Part shown: positions 12,329 through 25,036 of the stretch, piece by piece | How positions within the stretch are numbered: position 1 is the first letter of the stretch | How the letters are laid out: each line of letters starts with the position of its first letter | Assembly: GCF_021869535.1 (NCBI RefSeq) | Contig: NW_026262712.1 | Location: 98,158,140 to 98,222,139 of the forward strand | Direction: 5' to 3' | Length of the DNA stretch: 64,000 nt | From: Mytilus californianus | Taxonomy: Eukaryota > Mollusca > Bivalvia > Mytilida > Mytilidae | Program-made: the position numbers and the translations under genes | The notes under the pieces: generated by a model | What the model saw: only the letters and a program-made list of their open reading frames with translations | What the model was told of the DNA's origin: nothing | Database searches by the model: none

Positions 12329-13380
12329 TATCAAAAATATCAAATTTTGTCATCCTCAAATCAACATCAGTGGCTATAATTCCTAGAAGATTCCATGCAG
12401 CTACACTATAAATTAACATTGAGTGGACATTATCTTGTGCATTGGCCAAATCAATCGAACGTCAGTGCAGAAAAACAATAAAAAAATATTTATTCTTCAC
12501 GCTGTAAATGACTGAATTGAATTCACTATTAATGTTTGATTTCGTCAAAGTAAAGTTGAGGTGGATAAATTAAATTTTTATGTTTAGAAAAATGGGGATT
12601 TCTTTAACGGGAATAAATTGCTAAATATCTGCAGGTATTGGCATTAATATATATCATGCGGTGATTGTTTCTTTGGGTCTTTATATAAACTGCAATAAAC
12701 TGAAATTACAGTAAAAGAATAGATCTGTAATGCTCTTAGAGCACAGTTAGTTCACTTGGCCCTATACTTATCTCTCCAGAAAGAAAATCTCTATTATCAA
12801 GCAAACTTAAATAGTAAATTGCTCATTTCTTTGCATGTCCAACAAGTGTACAGTATTTATCGTTGTTCCTCATCTTTATGCTTACTTAAAAGTAAAAGAT
12901 CTGTCATTAGATCCTTATAACATCATCAATCCTTAGTGTTGATTAAAAATTCACCAATCTGTGTTTCGTTATCAAGGAGGGAGATAAACCCTAATGATGG
13001 CAAACACTTTAAAAGTCAAAGGTCAATATTTAAAACTCATGCCAATTTAGGTCAGAATTCAGAAAAAATAGAAATTCAGACCTTAGGTACCCGGTTCATC
13101 CATAATTGTCAATCATTTTCCCAAGCATGCAAAACACACATATTGAAAATAAATAGTTGCTACATCAACAATTTTCAGTAGAATAAAAACTGTAATTAAT
13201 GAAAGAGAATAATCTGGATTGTAAAAAAGGCATGTGCAAAACTGATCTTACCCCTCCCCCATTCCAGTAACATGTTCTTTGCACTCTTACGTAAATTGTT
13301 GGCAATTATAAAAGACAACTTATTTGATATTACACAAGTAAAACTAACAAATGACTATAATTTTTTTTAAGGAATAATTA
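12329..13380. other. Non-coding, no feature recognised
   Basis: AT-rich with no tandem structure. The 81-codon open frame at 12936-13181 lacks domain signals and splice context, and I do not call it. Confidence 0.5.
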
Positions 13381-13669
13381 AAGGAGGGTTGATTCTAGAA
13401 TATCAATGGTTTGATTAGCAGCTACCTGTTCCATAATTATTTTACACTTGATATTATTTACTCTGAATATTTATAGAAAACAAAAGACACCTTGAAATTC
13501 CATAAATTTGGAAATTTTCGTCACTGCGGCCTAAACAATTTAACCGATATAGGTTTAATTAGCAGACACCTGAATAATTTCATTTATCAAATTTGACAAT
13601 TTTGAATAACATCTGCCGGGAAATTAACCAAGAAAACCAAGACAATATTTACTGGACAATAAATAAAAC

Positions 13670-13866
13670 CATTGATCACATATTCTGGACTTTCCTTGAT
13701 CACATATTCTGGACTTTCCTTGATCACATGTTCTGGACTTTCCTTGATCACATATTCAGGACTTTCCTGGATCACATATGCTGGACTTTCTTTGATCACA
13801 TATTCTGGACTTTCCTTGATCACATATTCTGGACTTTCCTTGATCACAGATTCTGGACTTTTCTTA
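13670..13866. repeat. 24-bp minisatellite, about 8 copies
   Basis: TTGATCACATATTCTGGACTT plus three bases, repeated about eight times. It reads open on both strands because 24 is a multiple of three (on - as repeats of IKESPEYV). The paralogous place in R2 (near 18675) holds just one unit, so the array expanded in R1 only. Confidence 0.92.
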
Positions 13867-14075
13867 CATTCATCTTATATTTTCTGAAATTTGATATGAA
13901 ATATACTGAATGAGATGATCCCCCCACCCTTTTGTCATTCTCAGAGAGATGTTCACTCATATGTAGTTCCAGACATAAATGTTGTTCTTTGAGAAGTTTA
14001 CATACTTGAGTAACATGATTTATAAAAGACATTGAACATACATGTGAATATCCTTCCACAATTTAACCACCTTTG

Positions 14076-16079
14076 ATAAAACCCAAGACCTATAACACAT
14101 GTATAAAACCCGGGGCCAATAGCACATGGATAAAACTCAGGACCCATAGCACATGGATAAAACCCAGGACCTATAACACATGTATAAAACCCAGGACCTA
14201 TAACACATGTATAAAACCCAGGACCCATAGCACATGGATAAAACCCAGGACCTATAACACATGGATAAAACCCGGGGCCAATAGCACATGGATAAAACTC
14301 AGGACCCATAGCACATGGAAAATACCCAGGACCCATAGCACATGGATAATACCCAGGGCCTATAGCACATGTATAAAACCCAGGGCCAATAGCACATGGA
14401 TAAAACCAAGGACCCATAGCACATGGATAAAACCTAGGACCCATAGCACATGGATAAAACCTAGGACCCATATTACATGGATTATAAAACCCAGGACCCA
14501 TAGCACATGGATAAAATCTAGGACCCTTAGCACATGGAAAATACCCAGGGCCCATAGCACATGGATAAAACCAAGAACCAATAGCACATGGATAAAACAC
14601 AGGACCCAAAGCACATTGATAAATTAAAAACTCAGGGCCAATAGCACATGGATAAAAACCCAGGGCCAATAGCAGATGGATAAAACCTAGGACCTATAGC
14701 ACATGGAAAAAAACTAGGACTCATAGCACATGCATAAAACCCAGGGCCAATAGCACGTGGATAAAACCTAGGGCCAATAGCACATTGATAAAGCCAAGGG
14801 CCAATAGCACATGGATGAAACACAAGACCCATACCACATGGATAAAACCCAGGGCCAATAGCACATGAATAAATCCCAGGGCCAATAGCACATGGATAAA
14901 ACCTAGGACCTGTAGCACATGGAAAATGACTAGGACCCATAGCACATTGATAATACCCAGGGTTTATAGAACATGGATAAAACCCAGGGCCAATAGCATA
15001 AGGATAAAACCAAGGACCCATAGGACATGAATAAACCCAGGGCCCTGAATATCTCTTGGATAAAACCCAGGACCCATAGCACATGGTTAAAATCCAGGAC
15101 CCATAGCACATGGATAAAACCCAGGGCACATAGCACATGGTTAGAACCCAGGACCCATAGCACATGGTTAAAAGCCAGGACCCATAGCACATGAATAAAA
15201 CCAAGGGCCAGTAGCACATGGATAAAACCAAGGACCTATTGCACATGGATAAAACCCATGACCCTTAGCACATGGATAAATCCCAGGACCCATAGCACAT
15301 GGACTAAACCCAGGACACATAGCACATGGATAAAACCCAGAATCCATAGCACATGGACAAAACCCAGGACCCATAGCACTTGGACAAAACCCAGGACCCA
15401 TAGCACATGAACAAAACCCAGGACCCATAGCACTTGGATAAAACCCAGGACCCATAGCACATGGATAAAACCCATGACCAATAGCACATGGATGAAACCA
15501 AGGACCCATAGCACATGGATAAAACCAAGGGCCCATAGCACATGAATAAAACCAGGACCCAAAGCACATGGATAAAACCCAGAGGCCATAGCACATGGAT
15601 AAAACCCAGGGCCCAATAGCACATGGATAAAACCCAGGACACATAGCACATGGATAAAGCCCAGAACCCATAGCACATGGAAAATACCCAGGACCCATAG
15701 CACATGATTAAAACCCAGGGCCAATAGCACGTGGAAAATACCCAGGACCCATAGCACATGAATAAAACCCAGGGCCAATAGCACATTGAAAATACCTAGG
15801 ACCCATAGCACATGAATAAAACCCAGGACCCATAGCACATGAATAAAACCCAGGACCCATAGCACATGAATAAAACCCAGGACCCATAGCACATGAATAA
15901 AACCCAGGACCCATAGCACATGTATAAAACCCAGGGCCAATAGCACATGGATAAAACCCAGGACCCATAGCAGACGAATAAAACCCAGGACCCATAGCTC
16001 AATTTGATAAAACCCATGGCCAAAAGCACATGGATAAAACCCAGGGCCAATAGCAAATGGATAAAACCCAGGACCCATT
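14076..16079. repeat. 27-bp minisatellite, R1 array, about 74 units
   Basis: Units read ATAAAACCCAGGACCCATAG plus CACATGG. Because the period is 9 codons, frames stay open on both strands for up to 280 codons (nonapeptides such as FYPCAMGPG, LGFIHVLWV, WIKPRTHST). These overlapping frames are by-products and I call no gene. Flanks (TTCCACAATTTAACCACCTT on the left, CCATTTAAGCACT on the right) are the same as for the R2 array. Confidence 0.95.
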
Positions 16080-16282
16080 TAAGCACTGCTATCACTTTAC
16101 TAACTGAGCTAATGGATTTCTCCCCTAGAGCATCTGATGGAGACATATTATCAGTTTATACATGTAATAGCACCCTAGAACACTGGGCAACTTAGCATAA
16201 AGCATGAGTTTCAAATACTGCTGAGGGAAGAACAAACATTTGCTACTGCAAACTTGCAAATCTAACATTGTAAGACTAATTG

Positions 16283-16885
16283 TCAGATGCTTGCTGATGG
16301 AGAACCTGTTGTAAAGTTGTCACATATTTAGACATATGTATATAATTGTCCCATCACATATTGGCTGATGGAGAATGTTTCAAATAGTTGTCACATATTT
16401 AGAAATATATCATTTTTCTGTCACACATGGGCTGATTGAGAACAGGTCATAAAGTTGTCACATATTTACACATATATAATTTTTCCATCAAATGTTGGCT
16501 GATTGAGAATGTGTCATATAGTTGTCATCTATTTAGACATATATATTTTTTCGTCACATGTTTGCTGATGGAGATAGTGTCATAAAGTTGTCACATATTT
16601 AGACATATATATAATGTTTCTGTCACACATTGGCTGATGGAGAACGTGTCATAAAGTTGTCACATATTTAGACATATATATTTTTTCTGTCACACATTGG
16701 CTAATGGAGAACATGTCATAAAGTTGTCACATATTTAGACATATATATTTTTTCTGTCACACATTGGCTAATGGAGAACATGTCATATAGTTGTCACATA
16801 TTTAGACATATATGTTTTTTTCCGTCACATGCTGGCTGATGGAGAATGTGTCATATAGTTGTCACATATTTAGACGTATATATAA
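16283..16885. repeat. 67-bp tandem array in R1
   Basis: About nine units containing GTTGTCACATATTTAGACAT, joined by GGCTGATGGAGAA. Units vary by small indels in the T/TA-rich part. Confidence 0.9.
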
Positions 16886-17485
16886 ATTTGTCCCTTTGAT
16901 GTCAACCTATGAAATTAGACAGCAAAAAAGTTTCATGTTCTACTTGGTTTATATACCTGGGTCTAACATAAGATAGATTTTAACGAAGGATTACCATCTT
17001 TAATGATGGCAAATATTAAAAATTGCAAAAGTCCGTGGTCAGCTTTTTTAATCTATTATTCCAATTGTAAATAGAAATCAGTAAAGTTATACATTGAGAT
17101 TTATTACATTATGTGAATTAAGGGCATTATTGATTATAAATCATAACTTTTATATGGACAAGGATTAAAGAACTTTTGTTGTAGAAAAAAATCATGGTTA
17201 TAACGAATAGGCTGACTTTGTACTTTTAGAATTATTGTTTCACACTTAATATGTGTTTATTATTAAATACAAAGACAGGTTTTTTATATTACATATGCCA
17301 GAATGTCAAGAGAAAAACACATATTTAAAATACAATATATTTTTCACTAACATGGCATTTCTAAACATTGTCAGATTTCTTAAAAAAAATATTGAAATAT
17401 ACTGAACATAATAATCCTCAAGATTTCCTGAGAAACAAAATTAAAAAGTGTTCACTAACAATAGTGAACAAGTGATTATAACTTA

Positions 17486-17871
17486 AGGATGTTTGCTCCT
17501 CTGTTTTAGAATAACAAGCTTTTTAAAAGACTAAATTTATAGTAAATAAGTAAAGGAACTTAAAAAGCAGAAAAAAATTAACGATTTGTGGATATAATCA
17601 ATGGAAAATTTGGCGTGGATAAGGTTCTCTCTAGATTTTTCATATATTTAACATTAACACCTTTTTTCATTCAAAAACTATGAAAAAATAACAAGTATTT
17701 TATAACATTTTTGAAAATGGCTTTTTAAACTATATGTAATAAATCAATGAAAAGTAATGTAGGGTTTTGCGGGAAAATCTTTTTATTGGCACTACTCACT
17801 CTGATGATGAATAAAACGAGAGTATTCCCAAAATCTAACAAAAAGTCAAAAACAAGAGTAGCAAACATCCT
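17486..17871 (+). mobile_element. MITE copy 1, 386 bp
   Basis: Left end AGGATGTTTGCTCCTCTGTT, right end AAGAGTAGCAAACATCCT; these are inverted repeats of roughly 18-25 bp. A TA lies on both sides (17484-17485 and 17872-17873), as expected for a Tc1/mariner-type target duplication. There is no coding capacity. Copies: interrupted in R2 (21583-27817) and at 48454-48846. Confidence 0.82.
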
Positions 17872-17989
17872 TAGTTACTTTATTTGAGCAAAGATTTAAG
17901 GAGGGTTGATTCTAGAAAATAAATCATGACACTGATACAGCAATGGTTTAATTAGCAGCAATTTTTTTTGTTTGGTGTTGATGAAGTCT

Positions 17990-18345
17990 ATTAAGAGGCT
18001 TTAAGGCATGCAGTTTCCAGTGGCAGCTGGGAATAATACTAGTTGTAGGTCAATGATGTTCTGTATGCAGTTATATAAACATAGGAACATCACCTTGCCA
18101 TGAAGATTATGTAGCCCCACCCCCTCAGTCATGGTCCGGACTTTGAAACTTTAGCATAGTTTTCATGTTAAGAGTTTATGTTTAATTAGGTCAGATTAAA
18201 GGGAATCATTTATGATAAGTCAATGGTATTTATTATGTAATTGTATAAGCATTGGCATTTCCATGGAGGTTTTTGGTCCTGTTCCTTTAGTCATGGTTCA
18301 TTGACTTTGCATGTTTTGCATAGTTTGCATGTTAAAGTATTGCCA
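17990..18345 (+). mobile_element. Relic of the GTCAATGATATT/TTCCATGGAG repeat family, in R1/R2 lead
   Basis: Contains two diverged units (gtaggtcaatgat..gtatgcagttatataa..cccctcagtcatggtc) like those at 63580-64000. The duplicate of this relic in R3 is 27936-28292. Confidence 0.65.
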
Positions 18346-18964
18346 TTTTAATTTCAGCACTTGTATTATATTATAAAAAATAACATACAGGCAAGACATA
18401 TTTCTGTGTCAACAGTTTATTCACTCATATTATTTTCATTGAAAACAAGGAAACCTTGACATTCAGCAAATTTGGAAATTTAAGTCACTGCCGCCCAAAC
18501 AATTTAACCGAGAATTGTTCAATAAGCTGTGTCACCTGTGTCATAATCATAAGCAATAACTCGAATAATATATATTAAAAACAATGACATTTAGCAAATT
18601 TGAAAATTTTGAATAACATCTGCCAAGAAATTAACCAAGAAAACCATAATAATAACTGGACAATAAATAAAACCGATGATCACATATTCTGGACTTTTCT
18701 GACATTTATACAATTGTATATTTCTTATATCTTCTTAAATTTGATATGAAATATTACTGAATTAGATGATCTCCCATCCCCCCACCCGAACTTTTTGTCA
18801 TTCTCAGAGAGATTTAAGATTAAAAATTGTTCTCTCCTATGAAGTTCCAGACATAAATGTCATTCTTTGAGAAGTTGCATTCAAGTTTACATATTTGAGC
18901 AACATGATTTATAAAAGACATTGAACATACATGTGAATATCCTTCCACAATTTAACCACCTTTG

Positions 18965-20201
18965 ATAAAACCCAGGACCTATAACACATGGATAAAACCC
19001 AGGGCACATGGCACATGGATAAAACCCAGAACCCATAGCACATGGATAAAACCCAGGACCCATAGCACATGGGTAAAACCCAGGACCCATAGCACATGGA
19101 TAAAACCAAGGACCTATAACACATGGATAAAACCCAGGGCACATGGCACATGGATAAAACCCAGGACCCATAGCACATGGATAAAACCTGGGGCCAATAG
19201 CACATGGATAAAACCCAGGACCCATAGCACATGGATAAAACCCAGGGCCAATAGCACATGGATAAAACCCAGGGCACATGGCACATGGAAAATACCCAGG
19301 ACCCATAGCACATGGATAATACCCAAGGCCTATAGCACATGTATAAAACCTAGGGCCAATAGGACATGGATAAAACCAAGGACCTATAGTACACAGATAA
19401 AATCAAGGGCCAATAGTATATGGATAAAACCAAGGGCCAATAGCACTTGGATAAAACCTAGGACCCATATAACATGGATAAAACCCAGGACCTGTAGCAA
19501 ATGGATGAAACCCAGGGCCCTGAATAGCACTTTGATAAAAACCAGGACCCATAGCACATGGATAAAACCCAGGGCCCATAGCACATGGATAAAACCCAGG
19601 GCCCATAGTACATGGATAAAACTCAGGACCTATAGCACATGGATAAAACCCAGGGCCCAAAGCACATGTATAAATCCTGGGGCCAATAGCACATGGATAA
19701 AACCCAGGACCCATAACACATGGATAATCCCGGGGCCAATAGCACATGGATAAAACCCAGGGCACATGACACATGGATAAAACCCAGGACCCATAGCACA
19801 TAGATAAAACCTGGGGCCAATAGCACATGGACAAAACCCGGGGCCAATAGCACATGGATAAAACCCAGGGCACAATTGGCACATGGATGAAACCCAGGAC
19901 CCATAGCACATGGATAAAACCTGGGGCCAATAGCACATGGATAAAACCCAGGACCCATAGCACATGGATAAAACCCATGACCTATAGCACATGGTTAAAA
20001 CCCAGGACCCATAGCACATGGATAAAACCCAGGACCAATAGCACATGAATAAAACCCAGGACCAATAGCACACGGATAAAACCCAGGACCCATAGCACAT
20101 GAATAAAACCCAAGACCCATAGCTCATGGTTAAAACCCAGGGCCATTAGCACATGGATAAAACCCAGGGCCAATACCAAATGGATAAAACCCAGGACCCA
20201 T
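18965..20201. repeat. 27-bp minisatellite, R2 array, about 46 units
   Basis: Same unit and flanks as the R1 array. Frames open on both strands (up to 263 codons) are translations of the 9-codon period and not genes. Confidence 0.95.
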
Positions 20202-20400
20202 TTAAGCACTACCATCATCACTTTACTAACTGAGCCAATGGATTTCTCCCGTAGAACATATGATGGAGACATATTATCAGTTTATATGTATCAGCACCCT
20301 TAAACAATGGGCAACTTAGCATAAAGCATTAGGTTCAAATACTACTGAGGAAGAACAATAACGATACTGCAAATTTCCAAATCTAACATTGTAAGACTAA

Positions 20401-20985
20401 TTGTCAGATGCTTGCTGATGGAGAACCTATTGTAAAGTTGTCACATATTTAGACATATATATATAATTGTCCAATCACACATTGGCTGATTGAGAACAGG
20501 TCATAAAGTTGTCACCTATTCAGACATATACATGTATAATTTTTCCGTCACATGTTTGCACATGGAGAATGTGTCATATAATTGTCACTTATTTAGACAT
20601 TTATATACATGTATCATTGTCCTGTCACACATTGGCTGATGGAGAATGTGTCAAATAGTTGTCACATATTTAGACATATATAATTTTTCTGTCCCACATT
20701 GGCTGATTGAGAACAGGTCATATACCTATTCGGACATATACATGTTTAATTTTCCGTCACATGTTTGCTGATGGAGAATGTGTCATAAAGTTGTCACATA
20801 TTTAGAGTCTAAATATATATATGTTTAAATTTTAGACATATATATATATAATGTTTCTGTCACACATTGGCTGATGGAGAACGTGTCATAAAGTTGTCAC
20901 CATTATTATTTAGACAAATTCCGTCCCATGCTGGCTGATGGAGAATGTGTCATATAGTTGTCACATATTTAGACGTATATATAAA
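20401..20985. repeat. 67-bp tandem array in R2
   Basis: Paralogue of 16283-16885, more irregular, with TA-rich insertions around 20820. Confidence 0.88.
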
Positions 20986-22313
20986 TTTGTCCCTTTGATG
21001 TCAACCTATGAAATTAGACAGAAGAAAAGTTTCATATTCTATTTGGTTTATATAACAGTCTAACATAAGATAGATTTTAACAATGGATTACCATCCCTAA
21101 TGATGGCAAATATTAAAAATTGCAAAAGTCCGTGGTCAGCTTTTTTAATCTATTATTCCAATTGTAAATAGAAATCAGTAAAGTTATACATTGAGATTTA
21201 TTATATTATGTGAATTAAGGGCATAATTGAATATAAATCATAACTTTTATATGGACAAGGATTAAAGAACTTTTGTTGTAGAAAAAAATCATGGTTATAA
21301 CGAATAGGCTGACTTTGTACTTTTAGAATTATTGTTTCACACTTAATATGTGTTTATTATTAAATACAAAGACAGGTTTTTTATATTACATATGCCAGGA
21401 TGTCAAGAGAAAAACACATATTTTAAAAACAATATATTTTTCACTAACATGGCATTTCTAAACATTGTCAGATTTCTTAAAAAAAATATTGAAATATACT
21501 GAACATAATAATCCTCAAGATTTCCTGAGAAACAAAATTAAAAAGTGTTCACTAACAATAGTGAACAATTGATTATAACTTAAGGATGTTTGCTCCTCTG
21601 TTTTAGAATAACAAGCTTTTTATACAACCGCAAACATTTTTTTGGGTTCGTAAATTGCTATGATGTCGTCGTCCGAAGACACATTTGGTTTCCGGACAAT
21701 AACTTTAGTTTAAGTGAATGGATCTCTATGAAATTTTACAAGAAGGTTCAATACTACAAAAGGAAGGTTGGGATTGATTTTAGGGGTTATGGTACCAACA
21801 CTGTAGGAATTAATCACCAAAAAGGGGCAAAAAACAAGCATTTTTGTAGTTTCCAGACAATAACTTGTGTGTAGGTGTATGGATCTCTCTGACATTGTAC
21901 CACAAGGTTTCATATCACAAAGGGAAGGCTGGGATTGAGTTTGGGGGTAATTGCCACAAACATGCAGGAATTAAGGGCAGAAAAGGGGCCAAAAACAAGC
22001 ATTTTTCTAGTTTCAAGACATTATAACTTGTGTTTAAGTGTATGTATCTCTCTAAAATTGTACTACAAGGTTCCATACTACAAAGGGAAGGCTTAGATTG
22101 AGTGTGGGGGTACTTGCTCCAAGGGGGGATTCAAAACGTTTGGGAGGGGGGATTTTTTTTCCAATTTTTTTAAGGGGTTCATATTTTTTTTTTCAAAATT
22201 TTTCAAATTTCAAATTTTTGAAAAGTTTCAAGAAGAAATCTTCCATTACACAGTATTGAGCAATAAATTTTTAAGATCTTTGACCACATTTATTTTGTGT
22301 CAGAAACCTATAT

Positions 22314-22452
22314 TGTTAGCTGATTAATTATGGCTTCAATATAAAATCTATTGTCTAATCTAATGTCTTTACTAATCTATAAACAAAACCCACCAAGTAA
22401 CATGTACCTGAAAATAATATAAACAAAATAATAGAAAACACAATAGTTAACA
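22314..22452 (-). repeat. 3' LTR of the copia element
   Basis: 139 bp, identical base for base to 27259-27397 as far as I can compare by eye, which points to a recent insertion or recent gene conversion. Confidence 0.95.
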
Positions 22453-22459
22453 ATCTAAT

Positions 22460-22473
22460 CCTTTTCTCTTTTC
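22460..22473 (-). promoter_or_regulatory. Polypurine tract
   Basis: The - strand reads GAAAAGAGAAAAGG seven bases before the 3' LTR, the expected position for plus-strand DNA priming. Confidence 0.65.
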
Positions 22474-22588
22474 ATTAGAAATGTTAATGTCCAAATAATA
22501 ACGAAAAATAAAGGCAATTGAAATGTGATAATATCAAGTAGTATTTATCTGATCTTTCTGCTCCTTTTTTTATTGTCAGTTACACCAA

Positions 22589-23245
22589 TTACAAAAGGCT
22601 TGAATTCAAAAGTCCTTTTTCAAAACAACGTAAGATGTCTTGTCCAGAAGCACCATGCTTTGTAAGAACATTGGCGATTTGTTCATTAGTCTGAATCCAT
22701 TTAATTTCTTTAAGCTCTCCATCTTGAAGCAATTGCTTTATTGCATTGATCTCCACCCTCAATCTCTTCTCTCCAACAGGTTTATCAGAGTATATTGCAT
22801 GATAAAGGTCTTTGTTGTCAACAAAACAAGTTACTGGAGTATGCTTCAATTCGTGCTCATTATGCATTAATTCCTTAAACAGAGCTGCTAAAGATATTAC
22901 ACAATCCACACCATCAGCTAAGGCCAAGGCTTCACTTGTCAATGTACTATGAACAACCCTTCTCAATTTCTTATCATCGCCCATCAAAAAGACAACATAA
23001 CCACCTTGGCTTCCACCATCTGGAAGATTTCCAAATGAAGCATCACTGAACAACACAAATTTCACATTATGTCCAAGATTCTGGAATTGCAGTGAAACAG
23101 GATCATTTTGCACCTTCCTTATTATCTTAATGACTTTCTTTAGATCTTCAATAGTGCTAGTCTTAATTTTTGATGAAATGGCAGCAACATCAAATGCAAT
23201 GTCTGGACGTGTTTGTCTTGCTAACCATAATAATTGTCCTTTTTT
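22589..23245 (-). CDS. Copia RT thumb/connection and RNase H
   Basis: Continues the RT frame after the TAA with GQLLWLARQTRPDIAFDV, a conserved copia stretch, then the RNase H domain that degrades the RNA template. Acidic residues seen: Asp in LFSDASFGNL, Glu in SEALALADG, Asp in FVDNKDLYHA. The last position, usually Asp in an A-D-x-x-T-K motif, is Asn here (IANVLTKHG). The stop at 22589 lies about 115 bp before the polypurine tract, so the C-terminus looks complete. Confidence 0.9.
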   Translation of the reverse strand, partial: KKGQLLWLARQTRPDIAFDVAAISSKIKTSTIEDLKKVIKIIRKVQNDPVSLQFQNLGHNVKFVLFSDASFGNLPDGGSQGGYVVFLMGDDKKLRRVVHSTLTSEALALADGVDCVISLAALFKELMHNEHELKHTPVTCFVDNKDLYHAIYSDKPVGEKRLRVEINAIKQLLQDGELKEIKWIQTNEQIANVLTKHGASGQDILRCFEKGLLNSSLL

Positions 23246-25036
23246 TTACCTCAATAGAGTCTGCTCTGATGATGAAAGAGGAGACGTTTTAACTCTGTCT
23301 TTATTTATTAAAACAGTCTTCAACATTTTGACATAGTCTTTCTGGCTGAGAACAATAGTTTCATTTTCTTGGCTGATTTCAAGACCCAAATATTTGAAAG
23401 ACTCACAGGATTCTTTCCCTACCTTGAACATATCCCTAATTCTGGATACAACACTTTCCTCAAAGGAACTGGATCCTGCCCAAAGAAAGTCATCTACACG
23501 AACTGCTAGGACACCAGTCAAACCTTTTTCATTATACCAATAGAATACTGCTGAATTAATCTTTGACACTGTTCCTCCACAATCTAGCAATGTTGTTTTA
23601 ACTTTTTCGTACCACTTTAAGGATGCATCTGCAAGACCATATACACATTTGTTTAGGCGCCAGACTTTACCATTTGCTTTAGCTTCTTTAGGAGGTCTCA
23701 AGTAGACTTCTCTTTGCATTTTCTCTCCTTGCAGGTAAGCAGTTTTAATATCCACTGAATTAACTGACCATCTTTTATTAGCAATAATTGATAAAATCAG
23801 TCGTAGAGACTGCTTTTCACATGTTGGAGAATTCTTTGGTATCTCATCTAGGCTGTCTTCTTCAAAACCTTTTGCTACCAATCTAGCTTTTCTATGAAAT
23901 TCGTTTTCCAATTCTTTCATAGTATAAACCCACCTTGTGGAGATACAGTTTTGACCATTGTCTTTAACTTCTTCATACACATTATGCTTTCTCCAGTTAT
24001 CCAGTTCTGCCTCTTTAGCCTCGGTAAAATCAATAACACTTAAAAGTACATCTTCATTCTCGTCATCTGACTGGTTTACAACTTTTAAATCATTGACTGT
24101 TCTTAGATCAATTGAAATCTGTTCACCGCTAATATTTTCTGGCTGATTGTATTCTATATTGTACCAACTCTTCTTATCAGTTGTAGCCTTTCCTGCCCTG
24201 CCTAAAATTATTGCTTCTCTTGTGTCATTTTCACCAGTAATTTTAAAATTCACCATCTGATCCTTCTTTAATTTCATACAATCATTTGCCTGTGACTCAG
24301 CATTATGTTCCATACTTTCCTCATGTATATCATTCTCTGCCTGATCCAAATCAAGGCTGTCTCTCTCATCAGACTCAGGACTATCTTCACCATTCAAACT
24401 ACCATTCTGGCTACCAGCATGACTATCATCTTGATCATCAGCACTATCAGCAGCACTCTCGTCTGCAGATCCTTCAACACTTTCTTGGTTTTCATCATTG
24501 TCAGTATCATTGTGAAGAGGCTCTTCATCATCACTCTCATAGTATACTAGGTCATGATCTGATTCAGTGTTGTTGTTATAGGTTGCAGCTTGCGACTTAC
24601 GCACATGAGTTGACTTTGCTGTATGCTTATGAGTAATCTTTTGTTTTCTTTCAACATCAATGTCTCTTTTTATTCTACTTTCATGTACGGGCACATATGT
24701 ACCTCCATATCTTACAAAAACAACTACATTATCTTGACCTATTACCCAGCCAGGTCCTTTCCACTGATTGTCTCGAAGGAAGAAAACTTTGTCACCATTT
24801 TTGCATTTTTCTCCTGAAGGCCGGATTTGCTTACGTAGTGCCCTTCTAACTTTCTCAGAGGATTCTGACGCAATAAATGCTTCTCTAGCTTCGTGTAAGC
24901 TAACTAGATGTTTTCCCATAACGTTACTAATGGTTGTACCTACTAATGCAGGAGGCTTGTTAACTATAGATGATGGCATGTTTGGGTTCCTTCCAAAAAC
25001 TATTCGATATGGACTGTAGCCATACACGTTCAACAA
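23246..25036 (-). CDS. Copia integrase C-terminus and reverse transcriptase
   Basis: 596-residue open piece. It begins with the integrase tail (YGYSPYRIVFGRNP), followed by a long Asp/Glu/Ser-rich linker at about residues 160-270. The reverse transcriptase occupies about residues 330-590: STRWVYTMKE, ARLVAKGFEED, SVDIKTAYLQGEKM (first catalytic Asp), and VRVDDFLWAG (the paired Asp; the residue before it is Arg-Val rather than the commoner Tyr-Val). It copies element RNA into DNA in the cytoplasmic particle. It ends at an in-frame TAA (23246-23248); homology continues directly after the stop in the same frame. Confidence 0.92.
   Translation of the reverse strand: MLNVYGYSPYRIVFGRNPNMPSSIVNKPPALVGTTISNVMGKHLVSLHEAREAFIASESSEKVRRALRKQIRPSGEKCKNGDKVFFLRDNQWKGPGWVIGQDNVVVFVRYGGTYVPVHESRIKRDIDVERKQKITHKHTAKSTHVRKSQAATYNNNTESDHDLVYYESDDEEPLHNDTDNDENQESVEGSADESAADSADDQDDSHAGSQNGSLNGEDSPESDERDSLDLDQAENDIHEESMEHNAESQANDCMKLKKDQMVNFKITGENDTREAIILGRAGKATTDKKSWYNIEYNQPENISGEQISIDLRTVNDLKVVNQSDDENEDVLLSVIDFTEAKEAELDNWRKHNVYEEVKDNGQNCISTRWVYTMKELENEFHRKARLVAKGFEEDSLDEIPKNSPTCEKQSLRLILSIIANKRWSVNSVDIKTAYLQGEKMQREVYLRPPKEAKANGKVWRLNKCVYGLADASLKWYEKVKTTLLDCGGTVSKINSAVFYWYNEKGLTGVLAVRVDDFLWAGSSSFEESVVSRIRDMFKVGKESCESFKYLGLEISQENETIVLSQKDYVKMLKTVLINKDRVKTSPLSSSEQTLLR

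Larger units (their letters stand above)
13381..17897 (+). repeat. Segmental duplication copy R1
   Basis: Begins with the anchor AAGGAGGGTTGATTCTAGA, which returns at 17898 (R2) and 27844 (R3). Internal order: non-coding lead, 24-bp array, 27-bp array, linker with GAGCTAATGGATTTCTCCCC, 67-bp array, unique tail, MITE. R2 has the same order; R3 is a diverged, shorter version. Length 4,517 bp. Confidence 0.9.

Noticed and set aside
12180-12449. 89-codon minus-strand frame with SKRQQPNQREENSRRPP
   Set aside because: Falls in a dispersed repeat; the other copy at 57872 does not keep the whole frame.
14076-20201. Many open frames of 60-280 codons on both strands
   Set aside because: They are translations of the 27-bp array (9-codon period) and overlap one another in several frames; no start context or domain.
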